The notes below the pieces were generated by a model. It did not search any database, was not told the DNA's origin, and was given only the letters and a program-made list of their open reading frames with translations. Positions 12,310-22,718 of a DNA stretch of 64,000 nt are shown piece by piece (positions within the stretch are counted from its first letter, which is position 1; each line of letters begins with the position of its first letter). This stretch comes from Enoplolaimus lenunculus (Eukaryota > Nematoda > Enoplea > Enoplida > Thoracostomopsidae), in contig JASANG010003026.1 in the NCBI GenBank assembly GCA_030248215.1, forward strand, positions 60,400 through 124,399, in the 5' to 3' direction. A program made the position numbers and the translations under genes.

Positions 12310-12643
12310 ATGTTAAGGTTGTGCTATACTTGACGTGCAGTGCCGTCCGGCGCTGTCTGTCACCGTCCGTTACCCGTACGCCGCCGTCCGTCGCCCTCAG
12401 GCGCTGTCCGTCACCGTCCGTCGGCACACAATAACGTATATATATCAGTTATTTGCGTACGGGTGACGAACGGTGACGGACCGCGCCGTACGCAGGACGG
12501 ACGGTAACGGACGGGGCCGTACGGGTGACGCACGATGACGGACGACGCCATACGGGGGGACGGACGGTGACGGACAACACCGGTCGAGTGTCAGACGGCA
12601 CCGGACGTCAACAAAAGTATAGCTCAACCCTAACGCTAATGTT
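12310..12643. mobile_element. GC-rich fold-back element
   Basis: The outer ends are inverted repeats: GGTTGTGCTATACTT on the left and AAGTATAGCTCAACCC on the right, embedded in longer matching arms that start ATGTTAAG and end CTAATGTT. Inside are two opposed arrays: CCGTCCGTCACCGTCCGT-like units (12,345-12,427) and their complement ACGGACGGTGACGGACGG-like units (12,466-12,600). The whole could form a long hairpin and is sharply GC-richer than its surroundings. Related motifs recur at 28,440-28,700. Confidence 0.7.
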
Positions 12644-12649
12644 GATTTG

Positions 12650-13809
12650 ATATTGTTGTTTTGCAATTACGATTCCACAACCGGTTGCAAAGTTCTGGCC
12701 TTCATTAAAAATTGAGTTTTTAGAAGCATTTTGTTTAGGGTGGAATGTAGTCTTAGCTATTAATCCTTGTTTTAAAAATGCATCATTGAAGCTTCTCAAG
12801 TGTTCACAACCTTCTATGATCATAAACTTACAGAATCACATTGTTAAAAACTTAGACTTTTGTTCTCGTTTTTTGAAGAAATTCAGCAATTACAGTGACA
12901 ACTATGAGAATGACGGAAAGAACCCGTAGAATGACCTGCGAGATCATGTGAGATTATTAAGCTAAATGTCTTCAAAACAAACATCAAAATCGAATTATTT
13001 TGGGAAAATCCAAAAGTAGATATTACGCACGGTATACTGCAAATTGGTGCACAACGTTTCTGCTACCATATTTTGACAAGCATTTTCTTTGAATGCTTGT
13101 CAAAATTTTCTGAACCATAATGTTTTACGTTTAGCTAAAATACAAATCAAAATCTTTCAAACTGATGACATTTAAAATCAATAAAAAACTAACCAGCACC
13201 AGACCGGTAGCCAGCTCCACTTGCTTGGAGGGTTAAAAAATTTTAGGACGGACATACAAGAGTTTTCGATGACTTGAAAGTTGAAAATTTCAAAGGTGGT
13301 ACAAATTTCTTCCAGGGGGCTAAGCCCCGCCTGGTGCCTTTCTAGGTATGGACGCGACCAGCACAGTCGGCGACGATAAGGGTTATGCGGTTGCAAAGGT
13401 TTTCAAGCACCCATGCCAGCAAAGAAGCGCAGTTACTAAATTCGCAAAGTTTTTTCAAACGCGTAAAATTACAGAGTTGAGCAATTAACCCAAGGAGATA
13501 AACGTTCTAATTGAACGAATAAGACACTGAAACAAAAGACTACATCTCGTATCTTTTCATGGACAAAACATGATTTAACCTTTTGTCGGATAACCTACCA
13601 ACTACGCCGAACGCTCTATGGCATCCTAATTCATATTTATGCCCCTGCGCAGTAGTTTGAATCCGTTAGTCATAGCAAAGGCAAAATTCATAAATTCGTC
13701 GTATTAAAAAGCGTGCAGTATTCCGAATGCACAATAGTAACATTGAGTGCACAACACCGCAATTCAAATTTTAAATGTAGTTTCGCGTGCGTATTTTTAT
13801 CAAAACAGA
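12650..13809. other. no gene recognised
   Basis: AT-rich sequence. At 13,195-13,345 there is a copy of the GTAGCCAGCTC / GGGGGCTAAGCCCC repeat family that is common later in the window. Nothing else supported. Confidence 0.45.
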
Positions 13810-14328
13810 CTATAACAAACTTAAATTTGAAAAGTTCACTTTTGTCAAATAATAGTTAAAATATTTGTACACTTGCTCAGCAGTACGTTGTGTAAAAACC
13901 TTGTCCACCGTCATGTATCTAAAGGGTTGACAGCAAACTCCACCAACAGATATCAAAGCAAAAATGTTGAGGTAAAATTTAGTACTAAAATTGCGCGTTC
14001 GGCTTTTCGCTCGCCGTTTTTGACGAATTTGATGCTCGAAAATTTGGTGAACGAAACTTGCACCGGAAAGCGGGGAACAATAACCGTAGAAGAAGCACAC
14101 AACAAACACAGTGACGGATACATTGAATATTTTTTGACGGGGAACTCGTATATTACACAATTCATAGGAATGCGGCATCGCAAGTTTGGCACAGCTTTGA
14201 GCCGCCCGATTATTTGTCGCCAAACGAATCGTCGACCGACAGCTTGTAGTTTGATACCATGGTTGACCCTGACAACTTGTTGACCTACAATTCATTGCCC
14301 ACCAGTAGGAACGACCGTTTATCGACAC
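13810..14328 (-). other. unassigned open region (172 codons minus, 136 codons plus)
   Basis: Both strands are open over about 400 bp, and this is the longest non-repetitive open stretch without a known domain. The minus frame has a hydrophobic segment (VTVFVVCFFYGY) and a basic stretch (RQKRRAKSRTR); the plus frame is hydrophilic. Neither matches a family I recognise and neither has convincing splice partners, so coding status is undecided. Confidence 0.25.
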
Positions 14329-14329
14329 G

Positions 14330-16337
14330 ATAGTTTATCGCCTCACTGAGTCCGGTCGTTTCTGTGTGGGGTTGTGGGTAGGGATGCAATGTAGGCCGGG
14401 CTCAAGTTCCTCCTGAGTTAGCTTTGAAGCCATAGTCCTAAGTCCTGTTTAAGATTCGCCTTATTTTTGCACACCGAGACAGAGTTAAATGAGAATATAT
14501 GACTACGTATATGTAGTGGTGTGCAGGGGATCGAAGTCTAATTCCCCGACTACGCCACATCAACAATAGTATAAATTCCAGTGCAATATCTTAGTTTGAA
14601 GAGCGACAGTCTAGAGTATAGATACTATATTTTTAGGCATCTACGAGTCCCAACAATGAATCAAGACTCGAGAGCGAAGCGAGCGAGAAACCAGATTCAA
14701 CTGTTTTGCATAATTTTTTTTGAAAATATATCAAACTTTTGGTTCTTCAATCGAAGAAACAGCCATAGCCCTCAATACCCTCCGGCATCGCGCTCTGAAT
14801 GGCCGAGGCGCGGTCGAGTGAAATCGCCCACAGAAGCGACGCTTGCCATCATGTTCGCCATTGCAGATGCTGTATTGGTTTAATTCCCGCACGTCCCATT
14901 TAATTTGTCGCCCACTACAACATGTTGGACTGCCTGCCGGCCTGATAACGGCAGACTATCGGAACAATTCCCACACTTTACATTTACTCAAGATACCACC
15001 AATTTAAAACCTTTATGCTTTATTTACTTCCACCACACAAATTATTCCCCCCCCCCCCAAACGCAAAATGAACAAGAAAAATAAACGTAGGTTTTGTAAC
15101 GTATGAGTTACGACACTAAAACTAGGTTTTCGCTTTAAATCGAGCAATTTATTACAACAAATACAGCATCGTAGCCCCTCCAAACATCCAATAGGTATGA
15201 CAAAAACACGACGAACAATATATCAAGAGGGCCAGGGTCCCTAGTGGGTTCTCCAAAAATCAGAAGCATGCTATGAAACACAAAATAATTTGCTCCAAAA
15301 AGATAACACCGACGGACAACCTCGGATGCTGGTTACACAACTGCTCTTGTTTCGCAAAAGAGCCAGCTTTTATACCGTTCTTCGAACCATAACTAAAACT
15401 ACTCAAACCAAAAGTATCTATAAACTCCGAAATGGTAATTTTTTCTTAATTTTTCGTTTACGTACACAAACAGCCGTAGTTAATAGTTGACCAATTAAAA
15501 CTAGGTAAAATTAGGCTAAGTATGCCGAAAGTAATCTACAACTTTGCTAGCAAAATATCCATTTTTTATTAAATTTTTATGAAGCCTAAACGTAACCATA
15601 ACAGCAGCTAGAAAAAATACTAACTAAAATCCGCCCACTAACAGGTTAAACGTAGGCTTAGGCGTAATATTAATAGTAATATATAGTAATGTGAGATGGT
15701 GAGGGCTTTGGTCTTTAATCAAATTACCATTAATGTGTGGGCCAAAATGTGTGCATAACTGGATAAGACAAGAGTATGAATCTGCCGACCAATGTTTACT
15801 TTGAGGTCAGTAATAGTAGTACAACGCATATTCGTAATTCCAAGCCTAATTCTAACCAAGTTTTAGCGCACATACAAGTTTATAACTACATGGACCAAAA
15901 TGTCACTGGCAGATCCTAAAATTTCTAACGGAGGCTTATTTAGATTTCCAATAAAGGCCACAGCCTGATGTTAGGCTAACTGTGCTTGTTTGAGTTTCTA
16001 GTAAGTGAAGTCCTGCGATAAATTTTCAATATAAAACACCGCTTTTACGGCTACGGACGAGCACGAGATTGGTACGACATGGTGATGTGTGTCTACATAC
16101 GCTCACAGGCGCGCAACTTCGTGGTGACCAGATGGACACTATCTTCTCTCAAAAGGTCATCGATTTCTGGCCAAAAGTTTTTTCAACTGCGTTAAAAGAA
16201 CTGTTTTTTAACTCGATTCATTGCTCCCTATGGAATCCTCGCACCCTAAAAATTTCTAGTTGCGGAGTTGGGTGTTCAGTAGCCTCGTTGACTGAAAAAA
16301 TGAAGTTGCAATACACCACGCACTAAACTAAAACCGT
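14330..16337. other. no gene recognised
   Basis: No supported gene. It contains a GAGAGCGAAGCGAGCGAGAA repeat block at about 14,670-14,690 and a run of ten C at 15,048-15,057. Short plus-strand open frames at 14,581-14,883 and 15,290-15,490 have no domain. Confidence 0.45.
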
Positions 16338-16530
16338 TAGAATGAGCATATTCCTACGCCTAAGCCTAAGCTCAAGCTGAACCTAAAGTCTAAGCGTTAG
16401 AATGAGCATATTCCTAAGCCTAAGCCTAAGCCTAAGCGCAGCCTAAACCAAGCAAAAAATTAGTCTAAGCTTAAGCTTACTCTATTGCAGTCCCGCAGAA
16501 AAAACTTCCACCCCTGATCTTTACATGGGC
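16338..16530. mobile_element. TTAGGC-core element (reverse orientation)
   Basis: Two adjacent GTTAGAATGAGCATATTCCT blocks are each followed by runs of CCTAAG hexamers, then AGTCTAAGCTTAAGCTTACT and CACCCCTGATC. The same order is seen at 27,835-27,995 and 59,335-59,480. It is the reverse orientation of the element at 4,263-4,450. Ends are not precisely defined. Confidence 0.55.
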
Positions 16531-16539
16531 CACCAATAA

Positions 16540-18855
16540 GAATGGAATGTCACTATTTAATATCTTGGGTTTGTGGTTATAGTACAGTGCAGAACTCTCA
16601 AAAAGAATGTTTGTTACTGCAGTAAAGAATAAGCACTGCGGAATGAAAATCGAGCTATATTTGAAAATTTGTTTGGCAATAGAATTTTAAGTTCGGATTG
16701 TTTATTCGAATAAAGGTAATCCTAAAGTTTTGAATTTCAGTCATGTTTTCATAATTAGCGGAATAATTCGCTCTGACAGATGTTCTTCACGTAACAACTG
16801 AGAATATTGTTTAAGAAAAACAAAGCAAAAGTGCAAACGAACGAAACAACAGGCAAAATCCACGGTCAATCACCATTAATAACTCATTGCCGAAAAGTCA
16901 GAATTCCGGCATCGGAGTAGCATAAAGTAGGAATCAGAATCGGAACACCGTAATTTATCGGAATTTTAGCTGGAATCAGAAATCTAGTATTGCAAACCCT
17001 GCATGATACCTGGAAAATGCGGCGCAAATGCAGCATATTTATCTGGTCATGTTTCGCAAATGGTAAAACTTCAAAACCCAAAAAAAGTTACCTTTCACAC
17101 AGGAAAATCCTGGATCCGACACTGGTAACGAGGGCAAAAGTCATTTTGACTTAAAATGTGATTCAACCCCGCATGGCGGCATCGAAAAATAAACAAATTA
17201 TGACATAACTCACAATAACGTAAAGGGCAACAACAACAACGGCAACATCTTTTATACTTGACGATGAGGTAAAGAATCGAGCTTGAAGGTGAGCAAATCA
17301 TAGGGACACGGTAGTGTCTCCTATAATATGTTTCGTGCAGGTTTATTGCTAGACACTTGTTTGATTTTAAAACCATAGCTGTGAGGATTACAAAAAAATT
17401 TTTGCACCTAAATATGTGTAAGGATGCGCCACATACATGCTGAAAGTTTCGTGTCTTTACTTTACTTGCACGTCTTGAAATTTAATAAAAACCGACGAAC
17501 TTTACGCAAAAACTTCGGCGATTTTGAGTCAGAATACGGTTTTTACACAACACGAAGGAACAGACAAGTAAAGAGAAACGCTAAATTTAGTATGTATAGG
17601 CCGCTTACCTGTTCATGACCCTGCAATGAATTCTTCAATTTTAAGCTGCAACTTCAACCAAAAACTGGTGAATCTTTTTTTCCGAAGAAACGTATTTGTG
17701 CACGAGTGTTTGAAATAACTACTGAATGCAGCCGCTATATACTTCGGCAAAATAAACAACAGATTACAGTGTATAGAATAGCTTATTAATTGTTCACAGA
17801 TGATTTTTAATTCTAAAATATTTAAAGTGCAATCATTCATGACGATAGCTCCAAATTCGTTATCGTATTGTAATAATGTAACAACATAGCTAGTATATTG
17901 CAAATGGAACAGGAGCACGTGAAAGTTTATAATCGCTGGCCCATGTGTGGTTTCATATATTGATTTATTTTTGTGACTATGCTTTCCGGCAAAATGAAAG
18001 ATGCTAAAAACAGTGAATTGTACAACAAAATGGCTAAATCGCGAGAATATATTCTTCAAAGGCTTGTCGACATTCGTCATGGGCAACAGTTAGCCGACTC
18101 TAAGGAAGCGGAAGCTCAAGTGGGTTTTCCAGTTATGTATTTAACAGTTTTTGTTGTCAACGTCATAAGTTTCAGTGCGTTAACAATGACGTATTATACC
18201 GTCTTTTTGCCATAGGGGAATTTTTGTAGCATCTAGAACCTAATATGGAATATAAGGTCTGCCTTTGTTTGTATATTACGTTTAATTGCAAGAATTAACC
18301 TGCGGATGTTTCAAATTTGTATTTCACGTTCGTAGATGCGGATGTCTTCCTGTTCTCGTTTCCAAGGTTCAGATCAGTGTCATAAATCTCGCTAATGCAG
18401 CCATGTTAATATTCTCAATAATACTGTTTGCAAACAACAGCAGCGTTAGCTCGATGTTTTATATTGGGAAATGCGTTATTTCCGTGATAACGGTACAAAA
18501 AATCAGAATAACTGACAGCACTTCCCGGTATTTTCTGTAGGAACCAGTGGTCGTTCGTACATATCTAGCCAATCAAAATGTAAAATAAATGAATAAATGA
18601 CGGAATTGTTGGAAGGAATAAACCAACTGCTAAATTTAGCCTGATACAGGCATGCTGTCCAAATGTGGCTTAAGTTTTAGACTATTTTTTAAAAAATACC
18701 TGGCAAGTTAGAATACCGGAGGCGGATGTCGATTTTTCGACGGAGCCGCATATCCGGTTCATCTCTGATGTATAGTTAGTACTCGATATTTGATGTGAAG
18801 TAGAATCTGTGGAAACGGGATGCTGGCAGTTGTTAATGTGTTCTTTACTTTTCAG
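16540..18855. other. no gene confirmed; upstream of the spartin-like exons
   Basis: This lies 5' of the spartin-like exons and probably contains intron sequence of that gene. A helical hydrophilic plus-strand stretch at about 17,985-18,116 (NSELYNKMAKSREYILQRLV), followed by a possible donor, was considered as an upstream exon. It cannot be linked, because the large middle part of spartin does not fit in the remaining 740 bp. A transposon-like end (TGGATCCGACACTG) occurs at 17,110-17,123. Confidence 0.35.
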
Positions 18856-18946
18856 GTGCTGCATCTGTTTACATGGGTTTGGAAGCAGCGGCGAAGGTTT
18901 TAGCGAAATGTATTGTAAATGAAACTGTTCAGGTTGTTAATTATAG
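18856..18946 (+). CDS. spartin-like, penultimate exon (senescence domain)
   Basis: 91-bp exon between the acceptor CTTTTCAG and the donor AG|GTAACT. In frame it reads AASVYMGLEAAAKVLAKCIV followed by NETVQVVNY. This matches the late senescence-domain segment of spartin (human SPART has a related GLECAAKCIVNN region). It begins by completing a codon (x|GT, probably Gly) and ends two bases into an Arg codon finished by the next exon. Spartin is a lipid-droplet and endosome-associated protein with an N-terminal MIT domain and this C-terminal senescence domain. Only the C-terminal part is seen here. Confidence 0.8.
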
Positions 18947-19112
18947 GTAACTGATTTTAATTATATTTTGAGAACATATTTTGAGTTATGTCCATAACCT
19001 AATTGTTTTCTTACTAGGTTTACATAGCGAAATTTGGTTTGCGCTACCCTGTAACTGCAGTATGTTAAGCTTTCTATGTATGCACGCTCAATTATAGTGT
19101 TAATAATTTTAG
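18947..19112 (+). other. intron between spartin-like exons
   Basis: 166-bp GT-AG intron, phase 2, with a T-rich acceptor region. Confidence 0.8.
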
Positions 19113-19317
19113 ATATGGTGATGAATTTGGTACGCTAGCCGACAATGCATTGAAATCCACATACAACGTCGGAGTGATTGGATACAATTTTGCTCATTTA
19201 GGACCGAAAGTGATTATAAAAAGAACGGCCAAGAAAACTGGGCTGGGAATTCTGCAGGATTTGGATAGACAAGCCAAGCGGTCTAAGCAAGCGGCAATCA
19301 CAGATGGATCGAGTTGA
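19113..19317 (+). CDS. spartin-like, terminal exon
   Basis: Last exon, following acceptor TAATTTTAG. It encodes 67 full codons after the split Arg and ends at TGA (19,315-19,317). The sequence contains RYGDEFGTLADNAL, NVGVIGYNFAHLGPK and KRTAKKTGLGIL, colinear with the end of the spartin senescence domain (KYG..AGEATHHA, NVGVTAYNINNIGIKA, KKTATQTGHTLLEDY in vertebrates, from memory). It joins the exon at 18,856 across a 166-bp GT-AG intron. Because the match runs to the natural C-terminus with an intact frame, this looks like a functional gene end rather than a pseudogene. A possible AATAAA lies at 19,755. Confidence 0.85.
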
Positions 19318-19801
19318 GCTTAATAATCTTTCTGCTTTAGAGCGTTGCACAATGCAAGGACGTAGCCTTGAGGGCTAGGGTTTAGCACCCCTTGCTCCTT
19401 AGCGCTTTCTGTAAAGGGGTTTTAAGAAATTTTTTCAGTTGGTAACTAGAAACCACGCATCGCAATTTTCATATAGCGTATTCCAAAATTTTCAAAACCT
19501 TTACTACAGCGGTGGCATGGTTTACTTTTTTGTATGCCATAGGTGGAACGTTTTTAATTTTACGCGATTTGACCGAAGTAGCATAGTTTTAGTTGTTGAT
19601 ATTTTTTATACTGGTGTCAATTTGCATAATACTGTAGTATTTTTGCTGTAACTGCATTATGGGCTAATAACATCATTTTTCCAGCCTGCGTTATGTTCAA
19701 AAATGTTTTCACTGTTTGTTGTCTAAAAGAGGCAAATGGCAATTCAATCTCCAAAATAAAACGTTTAATTAACACTTTTGTGGTGTTAAACGACGGTTAG
19801 G
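19318..19801. other. spartin-like 3' flank
   Basis: Likely 3' UTR and downstream DNA; candidate polyadenylation signal AATAAA at 19,755-19,760. A repeat-like GACGTAGCC motif lies near 19,360. No further gene. Confidence 0.4.
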
Positions 19802-20178
19802 CAGGGTGTAAACGGATAGTAATAGTAACGGAAACGGAAATAGATAGTGATCGAAATAACGTAACCGGAAAATGGATATTGAGGTATAAGTTTCAAAGAT
19901 GTTTTAGTTTTGGCCAACAATACAGAGGCGTGCAAATATGCAGGGGTCTTTCTAAAATTTCAAAAAAAGTATCGGATGCTTCGAAATTTTCTTAGATTTT
20001 GGGTGTATTTAGCAATTTTTATTTCATTTCGAACCATTTTAGCATATCTGTAATGAAAATTGACAGTTATGTTCGTGATTTTTAACTAATTTCGAACGTA
20101 AAAACAACAAACCTCTATTATTTCTATAAAGAAACGAACATCGATTTTTGCCGCAAACGGATATCTGGTTACACGCTG
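19802..20178. mobile_element. hAT-like MITE, 377 bp (CAGGGTGTAA family)
   Basis: The left end is CAGGGTGTAAACGGATAG and the right end is GGTTACACGCTG. The flanks are an 8-bp near-identical duplication: CGGTTAGG (19,794-19,801) and TGGTTAGG (20,179-20,186). The interior is rich in AACGGAAACGG and related motifs shared with copies at 10,862, 36,161 and 56,105. Non-autonomous. Confidence 0.85.
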
Positions 20179-20962
20179 TGGTTAGGTAATAGCGAATTTC
20201 GTTCTTATGTTCATTCTGCTATAACAGAGACAATCTTTGAGTCTGTCGTTGAATAATATGCTTTTCAGACTGCACATAATTTGTTAGATAGAAGGAGGGG
20301 AACTAAAATATTCGTAGTTGGGGTGCGCCACCTGTCACTCCCTTCAGTACCTACTTGCGACCTTGGCAGCCGCAGCTGACTTGCATATCACTGCATTTTA
20401 TTATCTTTATAAAACTGTGCGATTTTTTTCTACAAAACACGGGTAGAGTTCAAAATTTATATAGCTTCATCCCGGATAACCGAATAGAAGACAGGTTGAC
20501 TGGAGTACTGAGAGAACCGCAATATGACGCTTATATTTAGGCTTTACTTACACGTAAACTTGGGTTTATACTTAGGCTTATTTGTCAGGTTCTTACACTT
20601 AACATGTTTCGCCGTTACTGTCCAGAGCAGGTGCCAACTAACGGATGGATTCCGATTGTAGCTATACTATTTCAGTTTGCCAATTTCTCCAAACTAGAAG
20701 CTGCATAAATGGCGGGTTCTATGTGAAACGTTTCTGTATGTTGCATGTTGTTATTTTCGCAATTTACCTGCGTGTTTATTTTGTATTGTGTTTCTGAGTT
20801 TTACACAGTTAAATTTGCAATTTGTCATTTTAAAATTTGTCTGCGTGTTCATGTTAGTAAATTTAAAGTTGAAAATTATACGCGAGTGATTAGGATAATT
20901 GTCAGATATCTGATTCAACCGCCTTGCGTCGGTATTTAAAAATTGGTCTTGTAAAGGTTTGA

Positions 20963-22033
20963 AACTAGAAGTTAAAGTGCCCCGGTAGGGCCATGAAAAA
21001 AGAATATGTTTCCAAACCAAGCCAGAAGAAATTTGTAAAGTGTAGAAACAAGTTGAAATAAATTTTCTTTTTGAGCTAATTGGTAGTCAAATGGCAAAAA
21101 TGCCCTAAATCCTGCTGACCATGTGGTATTTGCAACTGAAACATATTCGCTGCTTTTACATAGTGTAAACCAGAAAACCATTCAATAAATACTTCCGACA
21201 TTGGCGAAAAACGACCTCCGGTTCCGGTAGAATTTTGCCAGGTATGTAACTTTAAACCAGTTTTGAAAAGTTCAGTTGACGAGATTTCCCAACCAGATAG
21301 CTTAAAACGATTTTTGCCAACACTTTTCAGATTATTGCTAAAAATAGCAAACTTAAAATCATTTAGATACCTAATTCTGTTTCACGTCTGGCTAAAGCAA
21401 AGTTAGTTGTCGCCGGACTGCCGTTTTTCACCGTATGTTAAACGTTTGTGAAAAAGATAAGTGAAAAGAAAAAACGGATAATGACCAAAATAACGAAAAC
21501 AAAATAACGGTAAATATTCACCGAGGTTTCTAATAAACTTTTAGTTTTGGATGATTTTCGTTATTTTGATTAATTACGGACGCAGATGGACATCGGATTT
21601 TATGAAATGGATATATCCGGTTCAAAACCTTCTTCTTATCGCTTTTCGGATTTAATCGAGCCGTATAATTTTGAATTTATTTAGTAACATTTTTAGCGCT
21701 CTAACTGTATCTAATGATTGATGCCTGCAGTAAAAAATGGAAAGTTCTGTTTTTAGAATTTTTGACGAAGACAGTTCAAGGACGGAGACCAATTACTATG
21801 AACCGTCCAAATTGTATGCACACGTAGCATTATTGTTCAACACAGCGAATATGTTTCAGTTGCAAATACCACATGGTCAGCAGGATTTAGGGCATTTTTG
21901 CCATTTGACTACCAATTAGCTCAAAAAGAAAATTTATTTCAACTTGTTTCTACACTTTACAAATTTCTTCTGGCTTGGTTTGGAAACATATTCTTTTTTC
22001 ATGGCCCTATCGGGGCACTTTAACTTCTAGTTA
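20963..22033. mobile_element. element with about 190-bp inverted terminal arms
   Basis: 20,963-21,152 and 21,843-22,033 are almost perfect reverse complements. The outer tips are AACTAGAAGTTAAAGTGCCC and its complement; the inner edges read ACATATTCGCTG / CAGCGAATATGT. The roughly 690-bp centre is AT-rich and includes hAT-family-like AACGG motifs near 21,450-21,640, perhaps a nested degraded copy. No transposase frame, and no clear target duplication. A fold-back or long-TIR non-autonomous element fits. Confidence 0.75.
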
Positions 22034-22416
22034 AATTATATAAATCTGTAAAAATTTAAACATTGTTGACATATTTGCGCTTGTATGCAACAAAAAAACT
22101 TGAACGAACAACACAAAAAATGTTGTGTTGTTTTGCACTGCAGTAGTTGTGCTGTACGATGCAGTGTGACGGCGGCGCAATATGAATGGGCTGTTTATTT
22201 TATCGACAGAACAACGTCAACCATTTTTTTCACAAGGATATAAGCACTTAAAGTTCGCTTTTGGTAAATCATATTGTCGCACCCATTGTTGGTTTAACGA
22301 GGTTGAAAGAATTTTAGATGGGTATGGAGAGAAAATATCCTAACAGAATAAATAGCGATTTTAACCCTTTCTCACATGAATATTTTCTATTTCCCCTGAG
22401 ACCTACTTGTATGCTA

Positions 22417-22477
22417 GGATTCGAACTCCAGTGACTGGAGTGGGATGCGTATACCATCACCATTGAGCTATAGGAGC
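22417..22477 (-). other. tRNA-like sequence (tRNA relic or SINE head)
   Basis: Read on the minus strand from 22,477, an A-box-like TAGCTCAATGG falls at positions 8-18 and a B-box GTTCGAATCC at 52-61, the canonical tRNA spacing. The 5' acceptor half GCTCCTA is not matched by a complementary 3' half, and the D-arm does not close well. It is therefore a tRNA pseudogene or the head of a tRNA-derived SINE, not a functional tRNA. Confidence 0.5.
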
Positions 22478-22718
22478 TTGACGCTCGAGCCCGAGGGGGC
22501 TCTCACGTCTTGTGGTGATTTGGTCTATGTATACGTGTTGCAATTGTTAAACACGGTGCGATATATACTATTTAACGTATATACACTGCGCTGAGTTGCC
22601 TACTAGCAACTCGTGAAAAGGGGTTAAACACCGAAAGTAAAGTAGTCCTGAAACGCGTATCTGCGTCTGTACAGAGTTGTGTTGCGAACCTGTCAATATA
22701 AAACAGATTTTATGAAAA

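Noticed and set aside
17613-18086. 157-codon minus-strand open frame
   Set aside because: No domain, AT-rich composition, and antisense to a more hydrophilic plus-strand frame; likely chance.
17985-18116. Plus-strand helix-like stretch (NSELYNKMAKSREYILQRLV) as a spartin MIT-region exon
   Set aside because: Only a weak resemblance to the helix after the spartin MIT domain, and the central spartin region cannot fit in the 740 bp before the confirmed exon.
18682-18864. Ser/Thr-rich minus-strand frame as an exon of another gene
   Set aside because: It overlaps the acceptor and start of the confirmed plus-strand spartin exon and has no partners.
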